Below, in pieces: positions 9,935 through 18,263 of a stretch of DNA of 64,000 bases. A model generated the notes under the pieces. It made no database searches, had not been told where the DNA came from, and was given only the letters and a program-made list of their open reading frames with translations. The stretch is from Streptomyces griseoloalbus. Lineage in GTDB: Bacteria; Actinomycetota; Actinomycetes; Streptomycetales; Streptomycetaceae. The stretch spans positions 167,277 to 231,276 of the forward strand of contig BMUD01000007.1 in the NCBI GenBank assembly GCA_014650015.1, given 5' to 3'. A program made the position numbers and the translations under genes. The first letter of the stretch is position 1; every line of letters begins with the position of its first letter.

Positions 9935-10058
9935 GAACCAAGGCGGCCCGCGGTGTGGGAACGATCCGACAGCAGCGTGCCGGGTGCGCAGGGGGAGCCG
10001 GTGATCGCGCCGACCAGCGGCCGAGCTCGCACGGCGTGACTCCGCCAGGCACACGAGG

Positions 10059-10835
10059 GTGTCGGACCGGGACAAACCGGAGGTCGCGCGAGACGCTTCC
10101 CGCATGGCAGCCTCACCCTCCACCGACGGCCCGTACCGCTTCGACGACCTGACCGCCCTGTACATCAACTGCACCCTCAAGCCATCGCCGCAGCTCAGCC
10201 ATACCCAGGGTCTGATCGACAAGAGCGCGGCGATCATGATGTCGTGCGGTGTCACCACATCCGAGATCCGCGCCGTCGACCACGACATCGCGCCCGGCGT
10301 CTACCCGGACATGACCGAGCACGGCTTCGCGACGGACGAGTGGCCCGCGTTGTACGACCGGGTGATGGCCGCGGACATCCTGGTCATCGCCGGACCGATC
10401 TGGCTCGGTGACAACAGTTCCGTGACGAAGAAGGTGATCGAACGCCTCTACGCCTGCTCCAGCCTCCTCAACCCCCAAGGGCAGTACGCCTACTACGGCC
10501 GAGTCGGCGGCTGTCTGATCACCGGCAACGAGGACGGCGTGAAGCACTGCGCGATGAACGTCCTCTACAGCCTCCAGCACCTCGGCTATACGATCCCGCC
10601 CCAGGCGGACGCCGGTTGGATCGGCGCGGCCGGCCCCGGACCCTCCTACCTCGACCCGGACTCGGGCGGCCCGGAGAACGACTTCACCAACCGCAACACC
10701 AGCTTCATGACCTGGAACCTGATGCACATCGCCGCCCTGCTGAAGCGGGCTGGAGGCATCCCCGCCCGAGGCAACCAGCGCTCGGAGTGGGACGCCGGCT
10801 GCCGCCCGGGGGCGGACAACCCCGAGCACCGCTGA
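10059..10835 (+). CDS. Flavodoxin/NADPH-dependent FMN reductase-like protein
   Basis: 258 residues. The core has the flavodoxin-like order: a first strand LTALYINCTLKPSPQLSHT with an FMN phosphate-loop-like segment, ADILVIAGPIWLGDNSSVTKKVIERLYA as the second FMN loop and amphipathic helix, and YGRVGGCLITGNEDGVKHCAM as the third. This is the pattern of NAD(P)H-dependent FMN reductase or iron-sulfur-flavoprotein-like oxidoreductases. No signal peptide. The GTG at 10059 gives the longest product; the ATG at 10104 is an alternative and neither has a good ribosome site. Physiological partner unknown. It follows site B and may be element cargo. Confidence 0.7.
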   Translation: MSDRDKPEVARDASRMAASPSTDGPYRFDDLTALYINCTLKPSPQLSHTQGLIDKSAAIMMSCGVTTSEIRAVDHDIAPGVYPDMTEHGFATDEWPALYDRVMAADILVIAGPIWLGDNSSVTKKVIERLYACSSLLNPQGQYAYYGRVGGCLITGNEDGVKHCAMNVLYSLQHLGYTIPPQADAGWIGAAGPGPSYLDPDSGGPENDFTNRNTSFMTWNLMHIAALLKRAGGIPARGNQRSEWDAGCRPGADNPEHR

Positions 10836-11076
10836 CCGCTCCTGAGCCATGTCCGGCGGAGGTGGGGGTTTCGTCATCCCGACGCGGAAGGGCACCAGGT
10901 CGTGGCGTCACCGCAACCGGGTCGTGGCGTCACCGGACGCGATCACCGCACCTGGTTGACCAGTGCGAGCGGGGTGCCCACCATCAGGGCGTTCGGTAGG
11001 CACCACGACCACGAGTCCGCCCGACAACACCGTCGTCACGCGTCGCGGTGCCTCGCCGGCACTCATGCGCGCTCGC

Positions 11077-11400
11077 TCAGAGCCGCCCGTGACCGGCCCC
11101 TTCGGTCTCCACGCTGCTGAAGACGTAGTCGGCGGTCTCGCCGTACGACGGCTCGTAGCTCAGCCCGAAGGCGTCGGACCGACCAGTGGTCGTACCGACT
11201 TCGAATGCGGGCGCGAACCCGAACATGGCGTTCTTGATCTTCGTCGAGCTGCCGTCAGGGCCGGTGAGCGGCTGGTAGGAGAGTTCCGTCCTGCCCTCGA
11301 CGGTGAGGCCGGGACTGTCCCCGCCCGTGAGGGACACCCTGGCCCGCTCCATGCCCAGGTACTCGCCGTAGAACCGCGACACGGACGCGATCCTCACCCT
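11077..11400 (-). pseudogene. 3' remnant of an unidentified gene
   Basis: About 105 minus-strand codons with good protein character (VSRFYGEYLGMERARVSLTG, LSYQPLTGPDGSSTKIKN, MFGFAPAFEVGTTTGRSDAF) ending in a stop, but upstream of VRIASV the frame loses coding character and no start with a ribosome site exists. The fragment is beta-strand rich and Gly/Ser/Thr rich, suggestive of a secreted or membrane-associated domain. I do not recognise the family. Confidence 0.5.
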
Positions 11401-11650
11401 CGACCGCCGCGATGTCCGGGCCGTACGCCCCTCGGGCCACCACAAGGCGTTCCGGGTACTCCCCGACGACCTCCCGCTCCAGTGGGCGACATGTTCCCCC
11501 GCCCTGTGCCGTCCGATCGGGCACGCGGCGGGCCTGCGCGCCGCCAGTCCGGGGTGCGGGCGGGGTCCGCTTACCTGTCAGGTCATCGACCCCGGTGTGT
11601 CGGCATGCCATGCTCCCGGCGTACGGAGCTCGACCGACCGGAAGGACAGC

Positions 11651-11998
11651 ATGCCCGCCTACGCCATAGCTCACCTGCACGAGGCCGCTCCGCACCCGGA
11701 GACCGTCGAGTACATCGAGCGCATCACCGCCACCTTCGAGCCGTACGGCGGGCGCTTCCTCGTGCACGCCACGCAGCACGAGGTGAAGGAGGGCAGCTGG
11801 CCCGGGCATGTCGTGATGATCGGCTTCCCCGGGATCACCGAGGCGCGGGCTTGGTGGGACTCACCCGCCTACCAGGAGATCGCACCGCTGCGCTCGCGGC
11901 ACGTCGAGGGCGACATCATCCTGGTCGAAGGCGTCCCGGAGGGCTACGACCCGGCTGCCACCGCAAAGGCGATGCGAGAGGCCCTGCCTGCCGAGTAG
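11651..11998 (+). CDS. DUF1330-family protein
   Basis: 115 residues; ATG with GGAAGGACAGC upstream. The compact ferredoxin-like dimeric alpha/beta fold of DUF1330 is recognisable: AYAIAHLHEA, YIERITATFEPYGGRFLVH, PGHVVMIGFPGITEARAWWD and SPAYQEIAPLR. Members are small cytosolic proteins of unknown function. It is a single gene with nothing co-directional close by. The last 15 residues are an additional helix. Confidence 0.8.
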   Translation: MPAYAIAHLHEAAPHPETVEYIERITATFEPYGGRFLVHATQHEVKEGSWPGHVVMIGFPGITEARAWWDSPAYQEIAPLRSRHVEGDIILVEGVPEGYDPAATAKAMREALPAE

Positions 11999-12215
11999 CC
12001 CTCCGGCCCGGCCGTGGCGGCGGCCACGAGGCCGACAGCTCCGTGGAGGGGTGCCATAGACGCTCCCCGGCAAGGCGTACGACGGCGATGGCGCCTGTGC
12101 GATCGGTTGGCACGCGTGCTGCCTGAGGTGGGACCCGTGCCGCGTGCCACGGCGTGGGCGGCGGCCCGCCCGTCCCCATTCCCGCAGGACTGTGTGGACC
12201 TCCTGTCGGCGGCTG

Positions 12216-13832
12216 TCAGCTGTCCGTCGGCAGTGGCCTCGTGGTGGAGGTCGGACGTCGGACCGGGCGGGCAGCCCGATGACCGTCCCCTGCGCCGGGC
12301 GGTGTGCCGTCTTCGTCGCCTTCGGCCGTGTGCCCCGCGCGTCGGCGGCAGCGGAACAGGGCGATGGTCCGGGCGGTGAGGACCGCGCCGGAGGCGAGGC
12401 CCCCGGCTGCCGCGCACACGACGAGGGCCGGCCAGGCGTAGGCGGTCTGTGCCAGGGTTCCCGAGCGGTTCATCAGCAGACCGACCAACGCGGCGAGTTG
12501 AGTGACGAGGAGAATCGGGAGCGTCTGGGGCAGCAGACGCAGAGCCGTTCGCCCCCACGCCCGCCGTGCGGTGTTCCGCGCCCATCGGGGCGCGCGCAGG
12601 ACACCGCGGACACCCAGGCCCGCCGCCAGCAGGGTCAGCGCCAAGAGGAACCAGTCGGCCGTCATCGAGAAGGGTTTCGCCACCTCGGGACTCCTGCCCC
12701 GCGCGAGGTCGACGAGGCCCAGCGAGATCTGGGCGGCGTCGTCCCCGGCGATCAGGCCGGTGTTGGTGACGACCGCGATGCCGACGCCGATCTCGGGCAG
12801 CAGTGTGGCCATGGCGTTGTGGGTGAGGAGTTGGCCGTTGTGCCGGATCTCCTCGGTACCGTCATCCTGCCGGTACCGCGCCCAGCCCATCGCGTAGTCC
12901 GTGTCCTTCGGGGGCCTCGGCGGAGTGTGCGTGAGCTCGATGGTGCGTGCGGTGGCGATACGGCGGCCCTCGGCGGACACGCCCTGGTTGTTCTGGACGA
13001 CGAGCCACTGGGAGAGGTCGGCCGCGGTGGTGACGACACCGTGGCCGCCGGCGGTGAACCAGCGGGGGTGAGCACGGGAGAACGTTGTGCCGTAGGCGCG
13101 GACATGACCCCGGGCCCGGTCGGGCATCTCGGCGGTCGTGTCGACGGAGGCGGTGTGCGTCATGCGCAGCGGCTCGAAGAGCTCGGCGGACAGGTGGTCA
13201 GCGAAGGAGCGTCCGCTGACCACCTCGACCAGGCGTGCCGCGACGAAGTAGTTGGGGTTGTGGTAGCGGTGCCGGGTCCCCGGCGCGGCGGCGAGGGGCG
13301 CGTCGCGCATCGCGGCGACGGCCTCCGCGAGGGTGTGCGGTTGGGCTCGGGTCAGATCCGGGTAGGCGGAGTCGGCCATGCCGGAGGTCTGGGTCAGGAG
13401 CTGCCGGACGGTGATCTCCCGGTATCGCCGGTCGGCCATGGTGAACTCGGGCAGATAGTGGTGCACCGGCTGGTCGAGGCCGACCTCGCCCGCCTCGACC
13501 AGCTGCATGACGGCGAGTGCGGTCATGGACTTCGACAGGGACGCCACGGGCAGGCGCGTCCGTTCCGTCATGGCCTGCCCGGAGGCGGTGTGCCCGTACC
13601 CCGCGGTGTGGACGACCCGGTCGCCCTCGGTCACGGCGACCACCGCCCCCGGCAGACGGGTCTGCTCCAGGTAGTCGCGGACGAAACGGTCGATCGAGGC
13701 CGGCTCCAGGACGGCGGCGGACCGCGGGGCCGAGGAGGCCGGTACGGCGGTGCCCGCGACCGCGATACCGAGCGTGGCCAGTACGGTCGCGAGCTTGCGA
13801 CGCGTGCCCGCAGGGACGGTGATCAGCTTCAT
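12216..13832 (-). CDS. Serine hydrolase (class C beta-lactamase fold) with C-terminal membrane helices
   Basis: 538 residues from the ATG at 13832. An N-terminal signal or anchor (LATVLATLGIAVAGTAVP) leads to a beta-lactamase-like domain with the nucleophile motif SLSK (about residues 95-98), the YxN motif in YHNPNYF and an HNG in place of KTG (EIRHNGQLLTHN). Three hydrophobic segments follow (WFLLALTLLAAGLGVRGVL, LLPQTLPILLVTQLAALVG, WPALVVCAAAGGLASGAV). The hydrolase is thus predicted outside and tethered to the membrane. This class covers D-aminopeptidases, esterases and peptidoglycan enzymes; the substrate cannot be read from sequence. It is divergent from the two-component system, which may control it. 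A GTG at 13904 would add 24 residues. Confidence 0.82.
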   Translation of the reverse strand: MKLITVPAGTRRKLATVLATLGIAVAGTAVPASSAPRSAAVLEPASIDRFVRDYLEQTRLPGAVVAVTEGDRVVHTAGYGHTASGQAMTERTRLPVASLSKSMTALAVMQLVEAGEVGLDQPVHHYLPEFTMADRRYREITVRQLLTQTSGMADSAYPDLTRAQPHTLAEAVAAMRDAPLAAAPGTRHRYHNPNYFVAARLVEVVSGRSFADHLSAELFEPLRMTHTASVDTTAEMPDRARGHVRAYGTTFSRAHPRWFTAGGHGVVTTAADLSQWLVVQNNQGVSAEGRRIATARTIELTHTPPRPPKDTDYAMGWARYRQDDGTEEIRHNGQLLTHNAMATLLPEIGVGIAVVTNTGLIAGDDAAQISLGLVDLARGRSPEVAKPFSMTADWFLLALTLLAAGLGVRGVLRAPRWARNTARRAWGRTALRLLPQTLPILLVTQLAALVGLLMNRSGTLAQTAYAWPALVVCAAAGGLASGAVLTARTIALFRCRRRAGHTAEGDEDGTPPGAGDGHRAARPVRRPTSTTRPLPTDS

Positions 13833-13941
13833 GGAGCCCAGTGCACCGGTTTCACCCCCACCGGCGCACTGGCGCACACGCGAGTTCAGAGGTAGTGCAC
13901 GCACTACTGTCCCAAGGCTTCCGGCTCGCTAGGTTCGAGTG

Positions 13942-15162
13942 ATGCGACATCGGACCGCCTGGCAGGCGCTCGGCCAGAACCCGCTGAAGGTGCTCGGCTC
14001 CAGTTGGCCCTGGCGGTCCTTCGCCTACCTGCTGTCCGGTGTCGTCTTCGGCGCCGCCGCCTGCGTCGTCCTCGTGGTCGCGCTCGTCGCGGGAGCCGTC
14101 TCGCTCGTGGTGCTGGTGGGGGTGCCGATCCTGCTCGGCGTGGCACTGTCCGGTGTGGCCGTCACCCGTTTCGAGCGGTGGCGCCTGCGCCTGGTGGACC
14201 TCGACCCGGTGCGTGACCCGCATCGGGCCCCCGAACGCGCGGGCCTCCTCGGATGGGTACGAACCCGGCTGCGCGAGCCCGCGACCTGGCGCGAGCTGGG
14301 CTTCACCGCGGTGTCGGCGACCGCTCTGTGGTGGATGGACTGCCTCGTCCTGTGCTTCGCCCTCGTCGTCCCCGCGCTGGTGATCACCTCACCCCTCGAT
14401 GACCCCGGGGCCTGGCCGCTGGTGATCGTCGGCCTCTGCCTGCTCGCCGCCGCGCCGTACACCATCACCGCCTGGGCCGGCGCCAGGGCGGCCGTCACCC
14501 GTCTCATGCTGGCGCCGCGCGACAGCGAACTGGGCCGTGAACTCACCGACGTACGGGCCTCCAGGGTGCGGCTGGTCGACGCCTTCGACGCGGAGCGGCG
14601 CCGGATCGAGCGGGACCTTCACGACGGGGCGCAGCAGCGGCTGGTCTCCCTGAACGTGATGCTCGGCCTGGCCGCCTTCGACACCGAGCCGGACTCACCC
14701 CTGGCCGGGCACCTCGCCAAGGCACAGGAACAGGTCGCGCTCGCTGTCGACGAGCTGCGTGAGCTCAGCCGCGGCGTCCATCCCAAGGCCCTCACCGACC
14801 ACGGTCTGACCGCCGCGGTCGAGAACCTGGCGGGGCGTTCCGCATTGCCCGTCACGGTCGACATCCGCCTGCCTCGCCGTCTGCCACCCGCCGTGGAGAC
14901 CGCGGCGTACTTCGTGATCGCCGAGGCTCTGACCAACGCCGTCAAGCACAGCGAGGCGACCCGAGTCGAGGTGCAAGCCCGCCTGCACACCGACGTTCTG
15001 GCCCTGTCGATCAGCGACGACGGCATCGGCGGCGCCGCGCCGGAGGCGGGTACCGGGCTCGCCGGCCTGGCCGACCGCGTCGCCGTGGCGGACGGCAGAC
15101 TCCGTATCTCCAGCCCGCGGGGCGGGCCCACCCTGATGCACGTGGAGCTGCCGTGCCGCTGA
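13942..15162 (+). CDS. Membrane sensor histidine kinase (HisKA_3, NarL-type)
   Basis: 406 residues. The N-terminal half is a Streptomyces 'sensor' membrane domain with paired hydrophobic segments (FAYLLSGVVFGAAACVVLVV, SLVVLVGVPILLGVALSG, then a second pair around LVLCFALVVPALVI and LVIVGLCLLAAAPYTITAW). The phospho-acceptor is His227 in ERDLHDGAQQR, and the HATPase has ALTNAVKHSEA and DDGIGG. There is no Shine-Dalgarno: TAGGTT lies just upstream of GTGATG, so a leaderless transcript is likely. It overlaps the response-regulator gene by 10 bases. Input signal unknown. Confidence 0.88.
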   Translation: MRHRTAWQALGQNPLKVLGSSWPWRSFAYLLSGVVFGAAACVVLVVALVAGAVSLVVLVGVPILLGVALSGVAVTRFERWRLRLVDLDPVRDPHRAPERAGLLGWVRTRLREPATWRELGFTAVSATALWWMDCLVLCFALVVPALVITSPLDDPGAWPLVIVGLCLLAAAPYTITAWAGARAAVTRLMLAPRDSELGRELTDVRASRVRLVDAFDAERRRIERDLHDGAQQRLVSLNVMLGLAAFDTEPDSPLAGHLAKAQEQVALAVDELRELSRGVHPKALTDHGLTAAVENLAGRSALPVTVDIRLPRRLPPAVETAAYFVIAEALTNAVKHSEATRVEVQARLHTDVLALSISDDGIGGAAPEAGTGLAGLADRVAVADGRLRISSPRGGPTLMHVELPCR

Positions 15163-15800
15163 CCGTCGTACTCGCCGAGGACTCCCCGCTGATGCGGGAC
15201 GGCCTGGTCGGCGTGCTCACCCGCTTCGGCCACCAGGTGCTCGCCGCCGTCGGCGACGCGGACGCCCTGATCACCGCCGTCCGGGAACACCGTCCCGACA
15301 TCGTCGTCACCGACGTCCGGATGCCGCCGGACAACGCCGACGACGGCCTGCGCGCCGCCGTCACCCTGCGTCGAGAGCACCCCAGCCTGCCGGTCCTGGT
15401 GCTCAGCCAGTACATCGAGCAGTCCTACGCCGCCCATCTGCTCGACCTGGGCAGCGACACCGGGGTCGGCTACCTCCTCAAGGACCGCGTCAGCGCTGTC
15501 GGCGAGTTCGTCGACGCGGTCGCCCAGGTCGCCGCGGGCGCGACGGTCGTGGACCCCGAGGTGGTCCGCCAACTCCTCAACCGCCGCCGGGATCCCTTGC
15601 AACGCCTCACCCCCCGAGAACGCGAGGTCCTCGCCCTGATGGCCGAGGGACGCACCAACACCGCCATCGCCCGCGAGCTGTACGTCACTGAGGCGGCGGT
15701 CAACAAGCACGTCAGCAACATCCTCCAGAAACTCGAGCTCCACCTCGACGGCCGCGGACACCGCCGCGTCCTCGCCGTCCTCACCTACCTCCGGGGATGA
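15153..15800 (+). CDS. NarL/LuxR-family response regulator
   Basis: 215 residues, GTG start inside the end of the kinase gene. Receiver domain with acidic ED near residues 9-10, phospho-acceptor Asp54 in VVTDVRMP and Lys in YLLKDRV; C-terminal LuxR helix-turn-helix LTPREREVLALMAEGRTNTAIAREL followed by EAAVNKHVSNILQKLEL. It is the cognate partner of the upstream kinase. The divergent serine hydrolase is a candidate target by position only. Confidence 0.92.
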   Translation: MPLTVVLAEDSPLMRDGLVGVLTRFGHQVLAAVGDADALITAVREHRPDIVVTDVRMPPDNADDGLRAAVTLRREHPSLPVLVLSQYIEQSYAAHLLDLGSDTGVGYLLKDRVSAVGEFVDAVAQVAAGATVVDPEVVRQLLNRRRDPLQRLTPREREVLALMAEGRTNTAIARELYVTEAAVNKHVSNILQKLELHLDGRGHRRVLAVLTYLRG

Positions 15801-16158
15801 CCGGCGACGAACCGTCGTCAGGCGTGGCTACCGGGCCGGTCGGACCACGCCGGGCGGTGCCTCACCGGCGGCACGCGATCGAAGCGGAGGAGTTGTCGCC
15901 GGACTGCCAGGCGTTGATGACCGCCGCGGTCGAGGCGGGAGACGACCGGCTCGGCGCCCTGCGGGCGGCGGTGGTGCTCGGCGGGCGGCGGTGGTGCTCG
16001 GCTGGGACACTGCGTCCGCCCCCCACGTCGAGGGAGCCGGGGCACGGCTGAAGCGGCTGGTGGAACGAGGCCTACCGCTCGGAGCGGGAACGGCGCGACA
16101 CCTTCCCCGGCCGGCCGCACACCTACCTACAATCACCACCGCGGACACACCGCGCTGA
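15797..16158 (+). pseudogene. Small gene broken by a 20-bp tandem duplication
   Basis: An ATG overlaps the response-regulator stop (ATGA). The first frame reads MTGDEPSSG to ALRAAVVLG and then degenerates after an exact 20-base duplication. Removing one unit restores a frame continuing GWDTASAPHVEGAGARLKR and LVERGL to a stop at 16156-16158. I cannot assign a family; even the repaired product is atypical, so it may already have been decaying. Confidence 0.4.
15963..16002. repeat. 20-bp exact tandem duplication
   Basis: Two adjacent identical 20-base units (15963-15982 and 15983-16002), not a multiple of three, inside the small gene that follows the response regulator. Confidence 0.95.
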
Positions 16159-16224
16159 AAGGGCAACCACCCGCCAGCCGCGTCCCCGACCTCACGGGTC
16201 AGTACGGCTGGCCGGTCTGCTTGG

Positions 16225-16980
16225 ATGCCAGAGATGACGACGAGTTCTTCCGTTCCCCGCGCAGACGGTGCCGATACCGACCGCCTGAAGGCCCTGCTGG
16301 AACAGGCCGCCACGGACCGGGACGGTCAGGCCTGGAGCGACCTCTGGACGGAGCTCTACCACAACGGCTCCCTGGATGTCGCCCATCCGCTGCTGTTCCA
16401 CACGCTGGCCGACCTGGCGGAGGCCGACAAAGCCGGCACGGCAGCTTCGGCCCTCCACCTGGCCGGCGCCCTTCTCGTCCAGGCCGACCAGCGGCACGAG
16501 ACCCGAAACCTGCGGCACCAGTACGCGCCGGAAGCCGCACGCCTACTGGGCGCCGCAAACCGGTGGCGGCAGGTCACCGCCGACCGGAACGACTACTGCC
16601 ATCTGGTGGAGGCCATCCTGAACCTGGAGGGCGACATCCACTGGGCGGAAAGCTTGGTCCGGGGCGTCGTCAGCGAGGAATACGAGCTCGAGTGCCCCGA
16701 TCCGGAAGGGTGCGCGTCGCTGTGGGTGATCCTCGGAGAGCGGGGCTACTTCTGCGCGGCGGAGGACTACGCCCTCTCCGACGACGTCGAGACCTTCCCT
16801 CTCCATCCGGCCGACCCTCGCGCACTGGAAGGCCTCGGCCGACGCCTCTACGACCTTGCCCTGTCCGACGGCCACGAGGAAGTCGCACGCGCCCTGACTT
16901 ACGCCTTCGGTGAGGCGACCTGCCCGGAGTGCGAGCGGCGCTTCTCCGTCGTGGAGCAGGTCGCCGCCTGTTCCACCTGA
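16225..16980 (+). CDS. Hypothetical helical protein with C-terminal zinc-knuckle-like motif
   Basis: 251 residues; ATG at 16225 (or 16234). The protein is largely alpha-helical: KALLEQAATDRDGQAWSDLW, HTLADLAEADKAGTAASALH and LGAANRWRQVTADRNDYCHL read like a HEAT/TPR-like stack of paired helices. Near the end CPDPEGC and CPECERRF give two Cys pairs that could bind zinc. No catalytic motif, no signal peptide. Family not recognised. It is single, and its stop is only 8 bases from the tRNA-Pro scar. Confidence 0.65.
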   Translation: MPEMTTSSSVPRADGADTDRLKALLEQAATDRDGQAWSDLWTELYHNGSLDVAHPLLFHTLADLAEADKAGTAASALHLAGALLVQADQRHETRNLRHQYAPEAARLLGAANRWRQVTADRNDYCHLVEAILNLEGDIHWAESLVRGVVSEEYELECPDPEGCASLWVILGERGYFCAAEDYALSDDVETFPLHPADPRALEGLGRRLYDLALSDGHEEVARALTYAFGEATCPECERRFSVVEQVAACST

Positions 16981-16988
16981 CAACCGCG

Positions 16989-17031
16989 TCGAGGTGGCGG
17001 GGTCTGAACCCACGACCTCGTCGTCCCGAAG
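16989..17031 (-). other. tRNA-Pro(CGG)-like 3'-half fragment (putative att scar)
   Basis: Read on the minus strand, the segment has half an anticodon loop with CGG, the variable loop GAGGTC, a complete T arm (GTGGG-TTCAGAC-CCCGC) and the 3' acceptor strand CACCTCG with an A discriminator. This is the layout of Streptomyces tRNA-Pro. The 5' half (D arm, 5' acceptor) is missing and the following sequence is unrelated. It is therefore a displaced 3' half, not a functional gene. Confidence 0.65.
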
Positions 17032-17157
17032 CAACTTGAGTGGGGTGCCGCCTTGAGCTGATCTGGCTCTCACCTGTGCTGTTGGTCCGCAGACGTTCGC
17101 GGTTGTTCGCCGGTGTCCGGGGGCGTTGTCACGCAGTTAGACACTCACGGATGCCGC

Positions 17158-17583
17158 TCAGGCCAGGTCCGGCCTTGCCCCGTGGCGTTCGTAAAGCCGT
17201 CGTACCTGCTTGATCCAGAACCTGTCCTTCTCATCCTTCGACGCACTCATGGGCAGGAGTTGAAGCTCCTTTGCGAGTTGGTAGAAGCCGGGGCCAGCAT
17301 CGTTGGCGGTCAGGTAGTTGACGAGAGCCGACAGCATCAGCGGGGGATCAGAGGGTGCGATCTGCTGGTCTCGTTCCACGATCAGACCGAGCAGATGTCC
17401 CATAGCTGCTCGCTCGTCGGCACGCTCAAAGTCGAAGAGCCGACAACCAGTTCGCCTGGCCAAAGTGACGTTGAGCTCGGTGTACGAAGTGAGCTTGCCC
17501 AACTTCGCCCGCTCAACGAGGAACTCGCGCCCTGAATCCACCAGGCAGTCCCACTCGCTGTCCTCGCGACCATATGCAGACAT
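17158..17583 (-). CDS. Hypothetical cytosolic protein
   Basis: 141 residues from an ATG preceded by GGGGGCGGG. The sequence is mainly helical: EWDCLVDSGREFLVERAKLG, LTSYTELNVTLARRTGCRLF, ERAAMGHLLGLIVERDQQI and SALVNYLTANDAGPGFYQLA. It ends with a basic helix (DRFWIKQVRRLYERHGA). Its G+C is visibly lower than that of neighbouring genes, consistent with recent acquisition. The family is one I have seen as an uncharacterised actinobacterial protein on mobile DNA, with no known function. Confidence 0.65.
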   Translation of the reverse strand: MSAYGREDSEWDCLVDSGREFLVERAKLGKLTSYTELNVTLARRTGCRLFDFERADERAAMGHLLGLIVERDQQIAPSDPPLMLSALVNYLTANDAGPGFYQLAKELQLLPMSASKDEKDRFWIKQVRRLYERHGARPDLA

Positions 17584-18105
17584 CCCGCCCCCTGTGTGTC
17601 GTACCGGTCCGTGCGAACGTACCCTGCCGGCCGAATGCTCACAATCACTCGATGGGCCTACCGAGCCTGCTGCTGAGACTCGGGGTGTCGCAGGCGATTG
17701 GGACGGACGTGTAGAGAAACATCCCATCTTGCCGGACAGCTATCCCCGGGGGAAACCCGATCGGGTGGGAGGCCCTGACCTGGGGTTTCGCTACTGGTGA
17801 CTGCGGGAGGTCTGTCACTGACGGTCGCCGTCGAGTGGCCTCGGCGAACCTCGGACGGCCCAGAGACGGCCCAGCGTTAATCATCGCGGACGACCGGTTG
17901 ACCGACGACGGACACCTTGGGTGCGGCTGGCCTGAACCTCAGCTGACGACAGCCAGCCACGACGGCGGGCATGCCGACCGGCCAGCCACGCGTGTGCCTC
18001 GCTGTACCCCCACCGGCCCCAGCCACGCTGCCGGCGCCGTCGACCAGAGCTAGCCGCGCCGGCCGGACCCGTGAAAACGAACATAGCTGATCGCCCAGCG
18101 AAGCC
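17584..18105. other. Intergenic region with no convincing gene
   Basis: About 520 bases up to the left edge of the AICE. There is a direct repeat of GACGGCCCAG near 17856-17876, but no supported coding frame on either strand. The chromosome or older-element flank ends here. Confidence 0.45.
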
Positions 18106-18122
18106 CTCAGCTTGGGAAGCTG
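18106..18122 (-). other. 17-bp copy of tRNA-Gly anticodon arm (site C, putative att)
   Basis: CTCAGCTTGGGAAGCTG is identical to 28601-28617 within the tRNA-Gly gene, in the same orientation. Flanks differ on both sides. The segment is self-complementary except for its loop, so part of the match could be a chance hairpin, but the loop and outer two bases also agree. Confidence 0.55.
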
Positions 18123-18263
18123 CGGTCATTTGCGGCTGATTTGGCTGCTGAACTGCATGAACGGCCTGGGGGCCGCCTCGTCGGCCTCGGTGGCTTTCAC
18201 CGTGGTTCCCCGCTGTTTCCCGCTCGGTCTGGTGCGCTTGTGGTGCGGGGAACGCGCGGACGG

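Noticed and set aside
10890-11070. Direct repeat GGTCGTGGCGTCACCG (about 10899 and 10919) as an att or iteron site
   Set aside because: Only two copies, no tRNA similarity and no neighbouring recombinase or replication gene.
12144-13895. 583-codon plus-strand frame over the serine hydrolase gene
   Set aside because: Antisense shadow; the minus strand holds SLSK, YHN and membrane helices.
17835-18053. 72-codon plus-strand frame left of the AICE
   Set aside because: No ribosome site, composition typical of random high-G+C frames and no recognisable pattern.
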